A stretch of 64,000 nt of DNA from UBA2767 sp965228625 (GTDB lineage Bacteria; Pseudomonadota; Alphaproteobacteria; Rhizobiales; Methyloligellaceae). The notes under the pieces were generated by a model, which saw only the letters and a program-made list of their open reading frames with translations, was not told the origin of the DNA and did no database searches. Made by a program: the position numbers and the translations under genes. The stretch is from contig OZ245829.1 in the NCBI GenBank assembly GCA_965228625.1, positions 434,001 to 498,000 of the forward strand. The letters run 5' to 3'. Of the stretch, positions 42,834 to 50,695 are shown one piece after another (positions within the stretch are counted from its first letter, which is position 1; each line of letters starts with the position of its first letter).

Positions 42834-44360
42834 TCAATTGAGCTTCGATTTGACTCTCGCAATGGCTTTTTTCAGCCAGCCTGACGTGTTGCCGAATTCC
42901 CGAGCGCGTTCATAGTCCGCCATCGCCAAATCGAGCTGCCCCATTTTTTCATGAATCCAACCTCGTTCGACGTAGGTGTACGCGGCTTCCGGATCGAGCT
43001 CTACGGCTTGATTGAAGGCCGCAAGCGCGTCGTCAAGCTGGCCAAGATCCCGCAAGGCTTTGCCGCGCCCGATCTCGGCGCGGCGGATAGACTGATCGCG
43101 TTTCTCTGACGCCCACTCCTCAAAGGTCTCGCGTTGCTCTTTCGTGAGGTCGGGCATGTTGCGATCAATCTTCATCAGTCGCTCATACCTTGTGTTTGCC
43201 TTTTCGATAGCGTTCCCATACGCGCCAAGGGCTTGCGCCGGTCGTTCGAGCCTGCGCAGCACATCTCCGCGCCTTTTCTGAAAGTACGCCTCGGGAACAC
43301 GCGATAAACGAATGGCCCGGTCGAAATCCGCGAGGGCCTTTTCGTAATGCTCGCGCCTCATGTTGAAGTTGCCCCTTGAGGCGTAACCTTCGGGCCAGTC
43401 GGGACGCAGCGTGATAGCAATGCTGAAATCCTTGAGCGCCTTGGCGGGCTCATTCAGCTCCTCATAGGATCCGGCGCGGCGTCGGAATATTTCGGCGGAA
43501 ACCTTGTTCTCGGGACCGTACCGTTCGATTGCCAGAGTGAAGTCCCGAACCGCCTCGGCGTGTTTGTCGTAAATGGCGGCCTTCCAACCCTCGTCATAGT
43601 CTTGCCAGGCCTGCGCATGGGCCCGCATTTGTTCGTCCAGCTCGGCTTGTTCTTCCTCGCTCTCGGGGTCGAACTGCGCCAGATGTCTGTCGACAAGCTT
43701 TCGCCGCTGGTAATCTTCGTAGTCCTTTCCCAGCGTTAAGCGGACCATCAGCTCGACTGTGTTCTCCATGTTGACCTGAGGGACAAGAAGGTATGCGCCG
43801 CCGATAAGCGCCGCGGCTCCAATAGTCGCGTCACGCAGGAAGGTCCCGGCTGTGTAACGCGTGCGTCCGACCCGAGGCACGGCGCCCGCCGATGTCCCAC
43901 CGGAACCCGGATCAAGCGGATCTGGGCCGTATCGGTTCGGACCCTGCGTACCCTTGAGGAAACCGTTGTCGATAAGAATCCAGAATGAAAAGAGCAGCAA
44001 CGGAAGAGCCATTGCCCATTCCTGCCTCCCCAGGTGCGCCCAGTCTTCCGGCATGAACTGAAACAGGACCGTGCAGGCCACATACACAACGCCAAACAGA
44101 TAGCCGAGCACCCGGGGCTGATCGCGATCGTTCAGCCGCTTGAACGTGATTGCCAGCGTTGGGACGAACGCAATGATGCTCAATAGGGTTTGGATCGGTG
44201 ATGGCCGGGCGGCGGGATCATCGCTCGGCTCGAACGAAGATGGAGCCATGATCCATTGCCCGATGAACGTCACCGCAACGATGACCAACGTCCCGATCCA
44301 CCAGTCCTTGCGCGAAATGCGGCCGTCGAATGTGGTGAAGAGATTCAAGAGCCAGGTCAT
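42834..44360 (-). CDS. DUF805 membrane domain and TPR protein
   Basis: 508 residues, ATG. The N-terminal 130 residues are a DUF805 membrane domain with four helices (FTTFDGRISRKDWWIGTLV, then FKRLNDRDQPR). One more hydrophobic helix follows near 190. From about residue 240 there are TPR repeats (SAEIFRRRAGSYEELNEPAKAL, GYASRGNFNMRREHYEKALADF, AYTYVERGWIHEKMGQLDLA). A membrane-anchored scaffold is likely; partners are unknown. The gene is flanked by 45-bp direct repeats, and the DNA upstream of it is AT-richer than the chromosome around it, so it may have been inserted here. Confidence 0.82.
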   Translation of the reverse strand: MTWLLNLFTTFDGRISRKDWWIGTLVIVAVTFIGQWIMAPSSFEPSDDPAARPSPIQTLLSIIAFVPTLAITFKRLNDRDQPRVLGYLFGVVYVACTVLFQFMPEDWAHLGRQEWAMALPLLLFSFWILIDNGFLKGTQGPNRYGPDPLDPGSGGTSAGAVPRVGRTRYTAGTFLRDATIGAAALIGGAYLLVPQVNMENTVELMVRLTLGKDYEDYQRRKLVDRHLAQFDPESEEEQAELDEQMRAHAQAWQDYDEGWKAAIYDKHAEAVRDFTLAIERYGPENKVSAEIFRRRAGSYEELNEPAKALKDFSIAITLRPDWPEGYASRGNFNMRREHYEKALADFDRAIRLSRVPEAYFQKRRGDVLRRLERPAQALGAYGNAIEKANTRYERLMKIDRNMPDLTKEQRETFEEWASEKRDQSIRRAEIGRGKALRDLGQLDDALAAFNQAVELDPEAAYTYVERGWIHEKMGQLDLAMADYERAREFGNTSGWLKKAIARVKSKLN

Positions 44361-44660
44361 GGCAGTCTCACCTCTCGGGTGTTGGAGGCATTACGGAAGC
44401 CAGTGTGTAATTGGAAAACAACGCAACAATCGCAAACACAGCGATACGAGTCATACGCCTCTATTGAAGTCATTGCGCGCCCAAATTGTCCCGTGCGATA
44501 TAAAGCCGCAATACTTCTACTAGAGACGTTTTTGGAAATAATTAATTGGTATCGTCATTCTCCATTGCATCTATATGCTTAACAATTTTCCAGAGACTTT
44601 GATTTATCAGGTGTTTCATCGGCGTGTTAAATCCGAAACTGCCGAGATCCTTTTGGCACG

Positions 44661-44708
44661 TTGATCACCGCGGGCGAGCGCTTCACCCTGCTGACCTTCC
44701 TGAAATAG
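44661..44708 (+). pseudogene. Remnant of a second 2OG oxygenase 3' end
   Basis: In frame, these bases read TLITAGERFTLLTFLK then a stop, matching LPVTKGERFTLLTFLKQPG at the end of the gene at 41775. The frame is closed upstream by a stop at 44628-44630, so nothing else survives. It indicates an old duplication or a repeat left by insertion. Confidence 0.7.
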
Positions 44709-44717
44709 CCGGGGTAG
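44673..44717 (+). repeat. Right copy of the 45-bp direct repeat
   Basis: It matches 42774-42818 at 42 of 45 positions. The mismatches are at the two bases after the identical 32-bp core and one further on; one of them creates an earlier TAG stop. Confidence 0.85.
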
Positions 44718-44930
44718 CAAAGCGTAATGCCACCCCCGAACACGCGGGATGCCGCCCGATCACGTTCAATCAATTTTCTATTGTAGTTGCGAGAATAGAT
44801 AGTTTTTTTCTATCTCTCTCGACAACCAATTCCATTGGCATTCCGGCTCGGGTCAGCCCATCTCTAGAACACGGCGGCAGTCCGCCGGACCGGACAACCC
44901 AGACGAGAAGCCAGCCACAGGGAGGCTCAA

Positions 44931-45248
44931 ATGCAGACGCAGACGTCAAATCGCTTAGAGGCCGAGTATGAAGTTCCCATGTTGAACGAGCTGCAGCCCG
45001 CATTTGAAGTCCCTGGCGGCCAGAATGACGTCCGGGCGGGACTCGACAATGTCTCGCCGGGCGGTGAGGACGATCTTCCCGTCGGCATCAGGATCGCCCT
45101 CGCTGTCGGGCTGCGCCCTGGCGAAAAGCCTCGGCGCGCCCGACGGAAATCAAAGGCGGAACAAGAGCTGGCACTCGTCGGGGGTCTTGCGCGCACCCTG
45201 GCGCGCGGTCCAGGTGCGGGAAACCTCGTCCAGGGCGCGCAGGCTTGA
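44931..45248 (+). CDS. Small hypothetical protein with acidic start and basic end
   Basis: 105 residues, ATG with CAGGGAGG upstream. The N-terminal half is acidic and proline-rich (NELQPAFEVPGGQNDVRAGL, GGEDDLPVGIRIALAVGL), while the C-terminal half is basic (RPGEKPRRARRKSKAEQEL). It has no membrane segment and no family I recognise. It lies 59 bp before the Hsp20 gene, on the same strand, so the two may be co-expressed. The good ribosome-binding site supports it, but base composition could also produce such a frame by chance. Confidence 0.5.
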   Translation: MQTQTSNRLEAEYEVPMLNELQPAFEVPGGQNDVRAGLDNVSPGGEDDLPVGIRIALAVGLRPGEKPRRARRKSKAEQELALVGGLARTLARGPGAGNLVQGAQA

Positions 45249-45307
45249 CGCCGCGCGACCGGTCGGCCGCCCTCCAAACCAACAAGTCAAGAATGATGGA
45301 GAGTAAC

Positions 45308-45748
45308 ATGCTCAATCAGATCCAACTCGACGGCTGGACCGTGGCAAACGAAATTTTGGGCGCACCGACGTCCATGACAGCAGGCACCCCGGTACATGGA
45401 CCCGGAGGATATCCCTCCGTAAATGGTCCGCTCTATGCCATAGAAGGCGATGGCTACTATCGCCTCTGGTTCACGATGCCGGCGCTGGATCCCGCGTCCC
45501 TGTCATTGTCCGCCAACGGCTCGACGGTGACGATCCAAGGCACATATCTCAAGCCGGAGGTCACGAAGAATGAGAAGATTGTGCTTGGCAACCCGCCGGG
45601 CGGCGCGGGTTGGTGGTCCCTCCGCCTGCCGTTCGAGGTTAGCAAAGGCCAGATTGAAGCCACCTACACACACGGAATGCTCGAACTCAAGGTGGCCAAG
45701 GATGCATCGATGAAGACGGCCGTGCCGATACCGCTCAAAGCGGCTTAG
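45308..45748 (+). CDS. Hsp20/alpha-crystallin small heat-shock protein
   Basis: 146 residues from the ATG at 45308, preceded by GGAGAG; ATGs at 45293 and 45296 are possible but less well placed. The alpha-crystallin domain spans about residues 45-135: YAIEGDGYYRLWFTMPALDPASLSLSANG, SLRLPFEVSKGQIEATYTHGMLELKVAK, the A-x-x-x-n-G-v-L pattern of the family. The C-terminal I/V-P-I/L motif is VPIPL. The protein should form oligomers that hold unfolding proteins. It ends 62 bp before a strong terminator. Confidence 0.88.
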   Translation: MLNQIQLDGWTVANEILGAPTSMTAGTPVHGPGGYPSVNGPLYAIEGDGYYRLWFTMPALDPASLSLSANGSTVTIQGTYLKPEVTKNEKIVLGNPPGGAGWWSLRLPFEVSKGQIEATYTHGMLELKVAKDASMKTAVPIPLKAA

Positions 45749-45810
45749 CGGCACGGGCGGTTACAGTCCAATCTCACACGTCCCCCTGCACGACTGTCTC
45801 ATCGATACCG

Positions 45811-45846
45811 GGCGGGCCGCGAAATGCGGTCCGCCTTCGTTTTTTG
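45811..45846 (+). terminator. Terminator after the Hsp20 gene
   Basis: GGCGGGCCGC (45811-45820), GAAAT loop, GCGGTCCGCC (45826-45835): a ten-pair stem with one G-T pair, followed by TTCGTTTTTT. Confidence 0.85.
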
Positions 45847-45928
45847 AGCAACTCACCTCCACGGCCATCATGACACCCTCGTTTCTCGCCCTCTTGCCTC
45901 TTTCGCGCGGTCGGGGCATGAGAGTCTC

Positions 45929-46705
45929 GTGGCACGAAAGACAACCAAGACGCGGACGAGAACACCCGACACATTTGTGCTGGTGCACGGCATGTGGCAC
46001 GGCGGATGGTGCTGGAACGACGTCGCCGATACCCTGCGTAAACGCGGCCACACGGTAACGACACCGACGCAGACGGGGCTCGGCGAGCGTTCCCATCTGA
46101 TGTCGAAAGAGATCACGCTCGACATCTTTATCAGCGATATCGTCAACCATATTCACTGGCACGAACTCCAGGACGTGACGCTCGTGGGACACAGCTTCGC
46201 GGGCGCGGTCATCCTCGGCGTGGCGGACCGGGTGCCGCATCGCCTGCGCCGGTTGATCTTTCTTGATGGTGCGGTCATGGACAATGCGGAGACGTGGTTT
46301 GGGAAGCTTCCGGGCGACATCGCCGACGAACGCCTGGCAGCGGCGCAGGAGAGCAGCGGGGGACTGTCATTGCCGGTCGGCGACCCGCGAACGTTCGGCG
46401 TGACGGAACCGGACCAGGTCGCGCATCTCAAAAGGCTGATGACCCCGCACCCGCTCGGCACCTGCACGACGCCGCTCAACCTCGACGGTCCGCCAGGAAA
46501 CAGCGTTCCGATCGACTACATCGTCTGCACCGACCCCGAATATCCGCCCGCCGCCGGATCGCACCAGCGCGCCCGGGCGCTCGGCTGGCGCATGCATGAA
46601 CTGGCCACAGGTCACGACGCGATGGTGTCAGCGCCCAAGGCAACGGCCGATCTCCTGGAGAAGGTCGCGGCTACACGAGCCGCAGCGCGAACGCACAGCC
46701 CTTAA
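45929..46705 (+). CDS. Alpha/beta hydrolase (plant-esterase-like)
   Basis: 258 residues; a GTG start is likely, in front of a basic tail. It has the alpha/beta-hydrolase core: oxyanion motif LVHGMWHGGWCW, nucleophile in VGHSFAGAV, and a late histidine in ATGHDAMVSAP. The sequence type is that of EstC / salicylic-acid-esterase / hydroxynitrile lyase-like proteins that hydrolyse small esters. The substrate is unknown. It is convergent with a LysR regulator and otherwise isolated. Confidence 0.85.
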   Translation: MARKTTKTRTRTPDTFVLVHGMWHGGWCWNDVADTLRKRGHTVTTPTQTGLGERSHLMSKEITLDIFISDIVNHIHWHELQDVTLVGHSFAGAVILGVADRVPHRLRRLIFLDGAVMDNAETWFGKLPGDIADERLAAAQESSGGLSLPVGDPRTFGVTEPDQVAHLKRLMTPHPLGTCTTPLNLDGPPGNSVPIDYIVCTDPEYPPAAGSHQRARALGWRMHELATGHDAMVSAPKATADLLEKVAATRAAARTHSP

Positions 46706-46744
46706 CGGGGTCCGCCGCGCGGCTTCGCGAAGGCATGACCTCGA

Positions 46745-47638
46745 TCATTTCAGGCGCGGGATTTCCTCTGCCAGCAAATCAAAGACCAGCCGAATGCGAC
46801 GGCTGGTGTGAAGCTCGCGGTGCGTGACGAGCCAAATGGGGATCGGGATCGGTTGGAGATCAGAGAGAATCTGTTCGATGCCGTCCGCGCGATCGGCGTC
46901 CTGTTTGGTCAGCACGCTGATCCCGAAACCCTGCCGCATAAGCGCGAGGATCACTGTGCCGCTGTTCGTCGTGGTCTTGAAGTTCTCACGGCTGATCGGC
47001 AGCCCGATATCTGTCAGGTAGCTCATATACTCCGTCGGGTCCCCGAAGCCGATGAAGTCCGCATCAGCGATATCCTCAGGTTTCTCCGGGCGGCCCACGG
47101 CATCAAGATACGTGCGCGCGGCATACAGGTGCGCGGTGGTTTCGCCAACGAGCTTGGCGATCAGTTCGGGGTGTTCCGGGCGCCCGTGGCGGATGGCGAT
47201 GTCGGCCTCGCGGCGGCGCAGGTCGCGGACCTCGCTCGACGCCAGGATCTCGAGCTCGATGCCGGGCGCCATCTCGCGGATCTTCCTGAAGACCGGCGGC
47301 AGGTGATAGGTCGCCATCATGTTCGTCGCGGTGATGCTGACATGCCCCTCGATGGTCTGCGACTGCCCGGACGCCGCAAGCGAGAACCGTCCCGCCGCCT
47401 CGCCCATTCCGCGAACGTGGTCGAGCAACTCCAGGCCCGGCTGGGTCAGGGCGAGCGATTTGCCCACGCGCTCGAAAAGCGTGACGCCGAGGCTCTCTTC
47501 CAGCGCGGCAACCTGGCGCCCCAGCGTCGGCTGGGTCAGCCCGAGCGCGCGTGCGGCCGCTGAGAGCGAGCCTTCCTCGGCGGTCACGAGAAACGCGCGC
47601 GCCTGGTTCCAGTCGAATGATACGGTCTCCCATTTCAT
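46745..47638 (-). CDS. LysR-family transcriptional regulator
   Basis: 297 residues from the ATG at 47638; longer forms overlap the divergent gene and are rejected. Helix-turn-helix in residues about 8-66 (ARAFLVTAEEGSLSAAARALGLTQPTLGRQVAALEESLG), then the effector-binding domain starting at GHVSITATNMMATYHLPP. The protein is divergent from the DUF2238-like and methyltransferase genes over an 85-bp gap, so it probably controls that pair. Its inducer is unknown. Confidence 0.9.
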   Translation of the reverse strand: MKWETVSFDWNQARAFLVTAEEGSLSAAARALGLTQPTLGRQVAALEESLGVTLFERVGKSLALTQPGLELLDHVRGMGEAAGRFSLAASGQSQTIEGHVSITATNMMATYHLPPVFRKIREMAPGIELEILASSEVRDLRRREADIAIRHGRPEHPELIAKLVGETTAHLYAARTYLDAVGRPEKPEDIADADFIGFGDPTEYMSYLTDIGLPISRENFKTTTNSGTVILALMRQGFGISVLTKQDADRADGIEQILSDLQPIPIPIWLVTHRELHTSRRIRLVFDLLAEEIPRLK

Positions 47639-47652
47639 GCATTTTTCTATAT

Positions 47653-47670
47653 CCAAACTGCAAAATTTGG
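47653..47670. promoter_or_regulatory. Candidate LysR binding site
   Basis: CCAAA-N8-TTTGG (47653-47657 and 47666-47670) lies in the AT-rich gap between the LysR gene and the divergent pair. AAAGGAG near 47710 is the ribosome-binding site of the gene at 47724. Confidence 0.45.
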
Positions 47671-47723
47671 CAATTCCTATTTGATATACGCATATGTAAA
47701 CAGGCCCCGAAAGGAGCCTGCTC

Positions 47724-48347
47724 ATGTCCCCATCCTTCCACGGCGCAATGCCTGCCCGCACGGCGCTCATTGGCACCGTCGGCCGCGTGGTGATCGCCAT
47801 GCGTCTCGGCATTGCGGTGGTCGCGCTGACCTGGCTGTTGACGGGCAGACCGCTCTGGTTCGCCGTCGGAACCGTCAGCGTCGTGCTTTCCCTTTGTTTC
47901 AGCGCGGTCGTCGAAGACCCGGCATTGCGGGCCGCGATCAGCCTGTGCGTGACGGCCCTGCTCTTCGCCCACATCGTGTTCGGCATGCAGGCGGGCCTCT
48001 ACGAGACGTCCGCCGTCTACGACAAGATGATGCACCTGCTCGGCTGCAGCGCGATTGCAGGGATCGTGGGCTGGAGCGCTTCCGGCTACTGCAAGCGGCG
48101 ACGCGTCCAATTGCCGACGGCGCTTCTCTGGGCGCTTGCCGTCGGCATCGTCATCAGTCTCGGCACATTGTGGGAGGTCTTCGAGTTTGCCATCGACCGG
48201 ACCGGCCTGTTTCGGACCCAGAAAGGACTGACCGACACCATGCTTGACCTGATCGCCGACGCCCTCGGTGCGCTGGCAACGGCGGGCGCATGTATCTGGA
48301 TGAAACGGCGCAGCGCCGCCACCATGTTGAAAGGAACATTTTCATGA
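47724..48347 (+). CDS. DUF2238/YjdF-like membrane protein
   Basis: 207 residues, ATG after AAAGGAG. There are about five to six hydrophobic segments. Two stretches fit the DUF2238 (YjdF) pattern: YDKMMHLLGCSAIAGIVG, and LGTLWEVFEFAIDRTGL with the TDTMLDLIADALGALA that follows. The family is of unknown function; E. coli YjdF is a small inner-membrane protein. Translation of the next gene, a methyltransferase, is coupled by an ATGA overlap, and a LysR regulator is divergent. Confidence 0.8.
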   Translation: MSPSFHGAMPARTALIGTVGRVVIAMRLGIAVVALTWLLTGRPLWFAVGTVSVVLSLCFSAVVEDPALRAAISLCVTALLFAHIVFGMQAGLYETSAVYDKMMHLLGCSAIAGIVGWSASGYCKRRRVQLPTALLWALAVGIVISLGTLWEVFEFAIDRTGLFRTQKGLTDTMLDLIADALGALATAGACIWMKRRSAATMLKGTFS

Positions 48348-49024
48348 CAACATCGACCGCGACATCTATTCAGAAACCGCATACGAGGAACGGGAACGAG
48401 ATGGCCGACAGCACTGCATTCTGGGACCGGCACGCGGAGAAGTACTCGAAACGGCCGATCAAGAACATCCCGGCTTACGAGCAGACGATGGACCGCGTCC
48501 GATCGTATATCAAGCCGAACGACCGCGTTCTCGAAGTCGGATGTGGCACGGCCTCGACCGCCCTGCTGCTCAGCCCGTGCGTCGGGCACATAACCGCCAG
48601 CGATTTCTCGGGCGAGATGATCGAGATCGGCCGCAAAAAGGCGAAGGAGGCCGGAACGGAGAACATCGACTTCGTCGTGGGCACACCGTTCTCCGACGCC
48701 TTCGAGCCTGGATCCTACGACGCGGTGATGGGCTTCAGTTTCCTGCATCTCGTCGAGGATCTGCCGGAAACGCTGAGGCGCATTCACGCCCTACTGAAAC
48801 CAGACGGCCTGCTGATCTCGAAGACCGTCTGTATCGCCGACCACACGCGCCTCTGGGGCATTCCCATCGCCGTCATGCGGTTCTTCGGGTACGCGCCCCA
48901 CGTTGCCCTGCTGACGGCGGACGACGTTGAACGCGCGATCTCCGACGCCGGGTTCGAGATCATCGAAACCGGCTATTATCCGCGCAAGCCGCCGGCCCGG
49001 TTCGTGGTCGCCAGGAAGGCCTGA
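48344..49024 (+). CDS. Class I SAM-dependent methyltransferase
   Basis: 226 residues from the ATG at 48344, which overlaps the previous stop (ATGA); a start at 48290 is possible. The SAM-binding motif I is VLEVGCGTASTALLL (residues near 60), motif II ITASDFSGEMIEIG, and the post-motif is VMGFSFLHLVEDLPETLRRI. It is a small-molecule methyltransferase of the UbiE/Methyltransf_11/25 type, with a C-terminal hydrophobic strand pair. The substrate is unknown. It forms a two-gene operon with the membrane protein. Confidence 0.88.
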   Translation: MTTSTATSIQKPHTRNGNEMADSTAFWDRHAEKYSKRPIKNIPAYEQTMDRVRSYIKPNDRVLEVGCGTASTALLLSPCVGHITASDFSGEMIEIGRKKAKEAGTENIDFVVGTPFSDAFEPGSYDAVMGFSFLHLVEDLPETLRRIHALLKPDGLLISKTVCIADHTRLWGIPIAVMRFFGYAPHVALLTADDVERAISDAGFEIIETGYYPRKPPARFVVARKA

Positions 49025-49030
49025 GCGGCC

Positions 49031-49420
49031 TCAGTCGGGCATGCGCGCAACACACTCAATCGAGAACTTGAGCCCCTTGGGAAGGGCGACGATCGGTGTC
49101 GAACGCGCCGGCGGGTCGTCGGGGAAAAACTCCGCGTAGAGCGCGTTGAAGTCCGCGAAGGCGTCCGCATCGGCCACCCAGCCGATTGTCTTGACCACGT
49201 CGCCCATGCCGCAGCCGGCGGCAGCCAATACCGCGCGCATGTTCTCGAACGCCTGCCGCGCCTGGGCCTCGAAATCCGGTCCGGCGATCTCGCCCGTGTC
49301 CGGGTTGATGCCGACCTGACCTGACACGTACACCAGATCGTCGACCCTCGCGGCCTGAGAATATGGCCCGAGCGCCTGCGGCATGTCCGGGCTTTCGATG
49401 ATTTCTTTGATTGCCGTCAT
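49031..49420 (-). CDS. RidA/YjgF-family enamine/imine deaminase
   Basis: 129 residues, ATG. It is a complete RidA: PQALGPYSQAARVDDLVYVSGQ at the start, QARQAFENMRAVLAAAG in the middle and the conserved Arg in ARSTPIVALPKG near the C-terminus. The latter holds the arginine that binds the carboxylate of enamines or imines. RidA proteins hydrolyse reactive enamines such as 2-aminoacrylate; some paralogues have other roles. It is convergent with the methyltransferase gene. Confidence 0.92.
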   Translation of the reverse strand: MTAIKEIIESPDMPQALGPYSQAARVDDLVYVSGQVGINPDTGEIAGPDFEAQARQAFENMRAVLAAAGCGMGDVVKTIGWVADADAFADFNALYAEFFPDDPPARSTPIVALPKGLKFSIECVARMPD

Positions 49421-49530
49421 GTGAACCCCCTTTCAGACCTGTTTCCAACGGGCAACAGGATATCACAGAGGGGGGAGTACGGATTCCGGACTCATGTCTC
49501 GATTGCCCGCGGCTCGACGGGGAATGTGCG

Positions 49531-50025
49531 TTAAAGCGTTCGGAACATCCAAATGCTCGGGATGACGGGTCCGAACCCGGACTTTTCATATGACCGCCGC
49601 GCGGCTGCGTGGCTCGGGTCGCCACCGGTGCCAACCGTTGCCACGCGCATGCCCGCCTTGCGCATGAACTCGAGCGCCGCATCGTTGAGCGCGGTCCCGA
49701 GGCCCTTCCCCTGTTCGTCGGGATGCACGGCGACGAGTTCGATTTCACCGACCTTCGTCTTCTTGTCGAGTTCGAGGCCGCAGAACCCGACGACGGTTCC
49801 GGCCTGCTCGATCACCAGAAGGTCGTAGGACGAGTCAGCCTTGCAGATCTTGTCGAGCAACTCGGCCTGCTCCTTCTCGGCGTTCACCATGGCGACCGAC
49901 GCGATCTCTTTGCCGACGATATCCCGGAACGACCGGAAGACGGGTTTGAACGCCGCCTCGCGAATCTCGTGCAGCCTGTCACGGTCCGCCGGTTTAAAGG
50001 CACGGATGCGGAACTCATCTGCCAT
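49531..50025 (-). CDS. GNAT-family N-acetyltransferase
   Basis: 164 residues from the ATG at 50025. GNAT fold: FRIRAFKPADRDRLHEIREAAF, the acetyl-CoA pyrophosphate loop VHPDEQGKGLGTAL (Q/R-x-x-G-x-G/A form) and a final strand pair (SYEKSGFGPV). The acceptor is not predictable. It is a single gene. The gap that follows on its left (49421-49530) has no feature I can identify. Confidence 0.88.
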   Translation of the reverse strand: MADEFRIRAFKPADRDRLHEIREAAFKPVFRSFRDIVGKEIASVAMVNAEKEQAELLDKICKADSSYDLLVIEQAGTVVGFCGLELDKKTKVGEIELVAVHPDEQGKGLGTALNDAALEFMRKAGMRVATVGTGGDPSHAAARRSYEKSGFGPVIPSIWMFRTL

Positions 50026-50183
50026 GTTTTGACCCCTACCCATCGGCTCCTGCGGCGCGGCAGCTTTTGCCACGTCCGGACGCGCCCGTCACCCCTGTCG
50101 CATTTCGGCAACAGCTTGCCATAAAAGAGACGTTGGCGTGTCCGAATTGGGGCGAAAGCGTGGCGGGTCGGCCTAAAGTGCGC

Positions 50184-50375
50184 TATATTAAGGACGAATC
50201 GAAGGGGCGAAAACACGGTAATCAACACAGGCGGCGAGACGGCAGCCTCGGTGTTGGTCCGGTTCTCCGGCCGGGGCGTGTTTTCGTACATCGTCATGGG
50301 GTCCGCTCCATGACACTGGGGACGCCAAGACGCATGCGGACGGCGAGATTTGCGTCGGCGTCCCCAATTCTTTTC
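50184..50375 (+). ncRNA. Candidate structured RNA with a three-way junction
   Basis: A TATATT box (50184-50189) precedes a set of perfect inverted repeats. CGAAAACACG (50208-50217) pairs with CGTGTTTTCG (50277-50286) and encloses two hairpins: CAACAC-AGGC (50223-50232) with GCCT-CG-GTGTTG (50245-50256), and CCGG-TTCT-CCGG (50259-50270). A 7-bp hairpin GTCATGG/CCATGAC follows (50293-50314), then a 14-bp one, GGGGACGCC-AA-GACGC (50318-50333) with GCGTC-GGCGTCCCC (50352-50365). AATTCTTTT follows it. No known RNA family is recognised. The -35 is weak, so strand and limits are provisional. Confidence 0.45.
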
Positions 50376-50695
50376 CGCAGATCAATTCCGCAGATTAATG
50401 ATGAAACGGGCCTTCCTGCGCTGAGGCCATGCCCAACAGGGTTAAGAACCGCTTTCTTGCCCCGGGCAATCTGTACGCTTTTGCAACACCCTCACGAGAC
50501 CCGAGCCGCCAAACCGTCCGGCCGAGCAGGGAATTTTAAGAAACTCTTGGTACGAACGGATAGCGTCGCAAAGACGGCAGGGCCAATCTTCTCACTCCCG
50601 CGCCTCGGGCAGCATGCCGCTGCCTGACCGCCGGAGGTTGATCGAAACGGCTGTCCTCGCGGCGTGTTGGTCGTATTTTCGTGGGGACGTCACTC
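50366..50695. other. Intergenic region before the acyltransferase
   Basis: 330 bp with no convincing gene. It has a short direct repeat TTCCGCAGAT (50373-50382 and 50386-50395). A GGGGACG just before the ATG at 50696 serves the acyltransferase. Confidence 0.45.

Larger units (their letters stand above)
44361..44930. other. AT-rich intergenic region with a remnant of a duplicated gene
   Basis: 570 bp without an intact gene. The part from about 44400 to 44640 is clearly AT-richer than the surroundings. The right 45-bp repeat lies at 44673-44717. A GGGAGG ribosome-binding site at the right end serves the next ORF. I see no transposase or integrase. Confidence 0.6.

Noticed and set aside
50067..50627. 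Plus-strand open frame of 186 codons, and a minus-strand one ending at 49884
   Set aside because: No ribosome-binding site of quality for the plus frame, no family, and both cross the strongly paired segment; a structured RNA explains the sequence better. The minus frame has a weak GGAG before its ATG, so it is not fully excluded.
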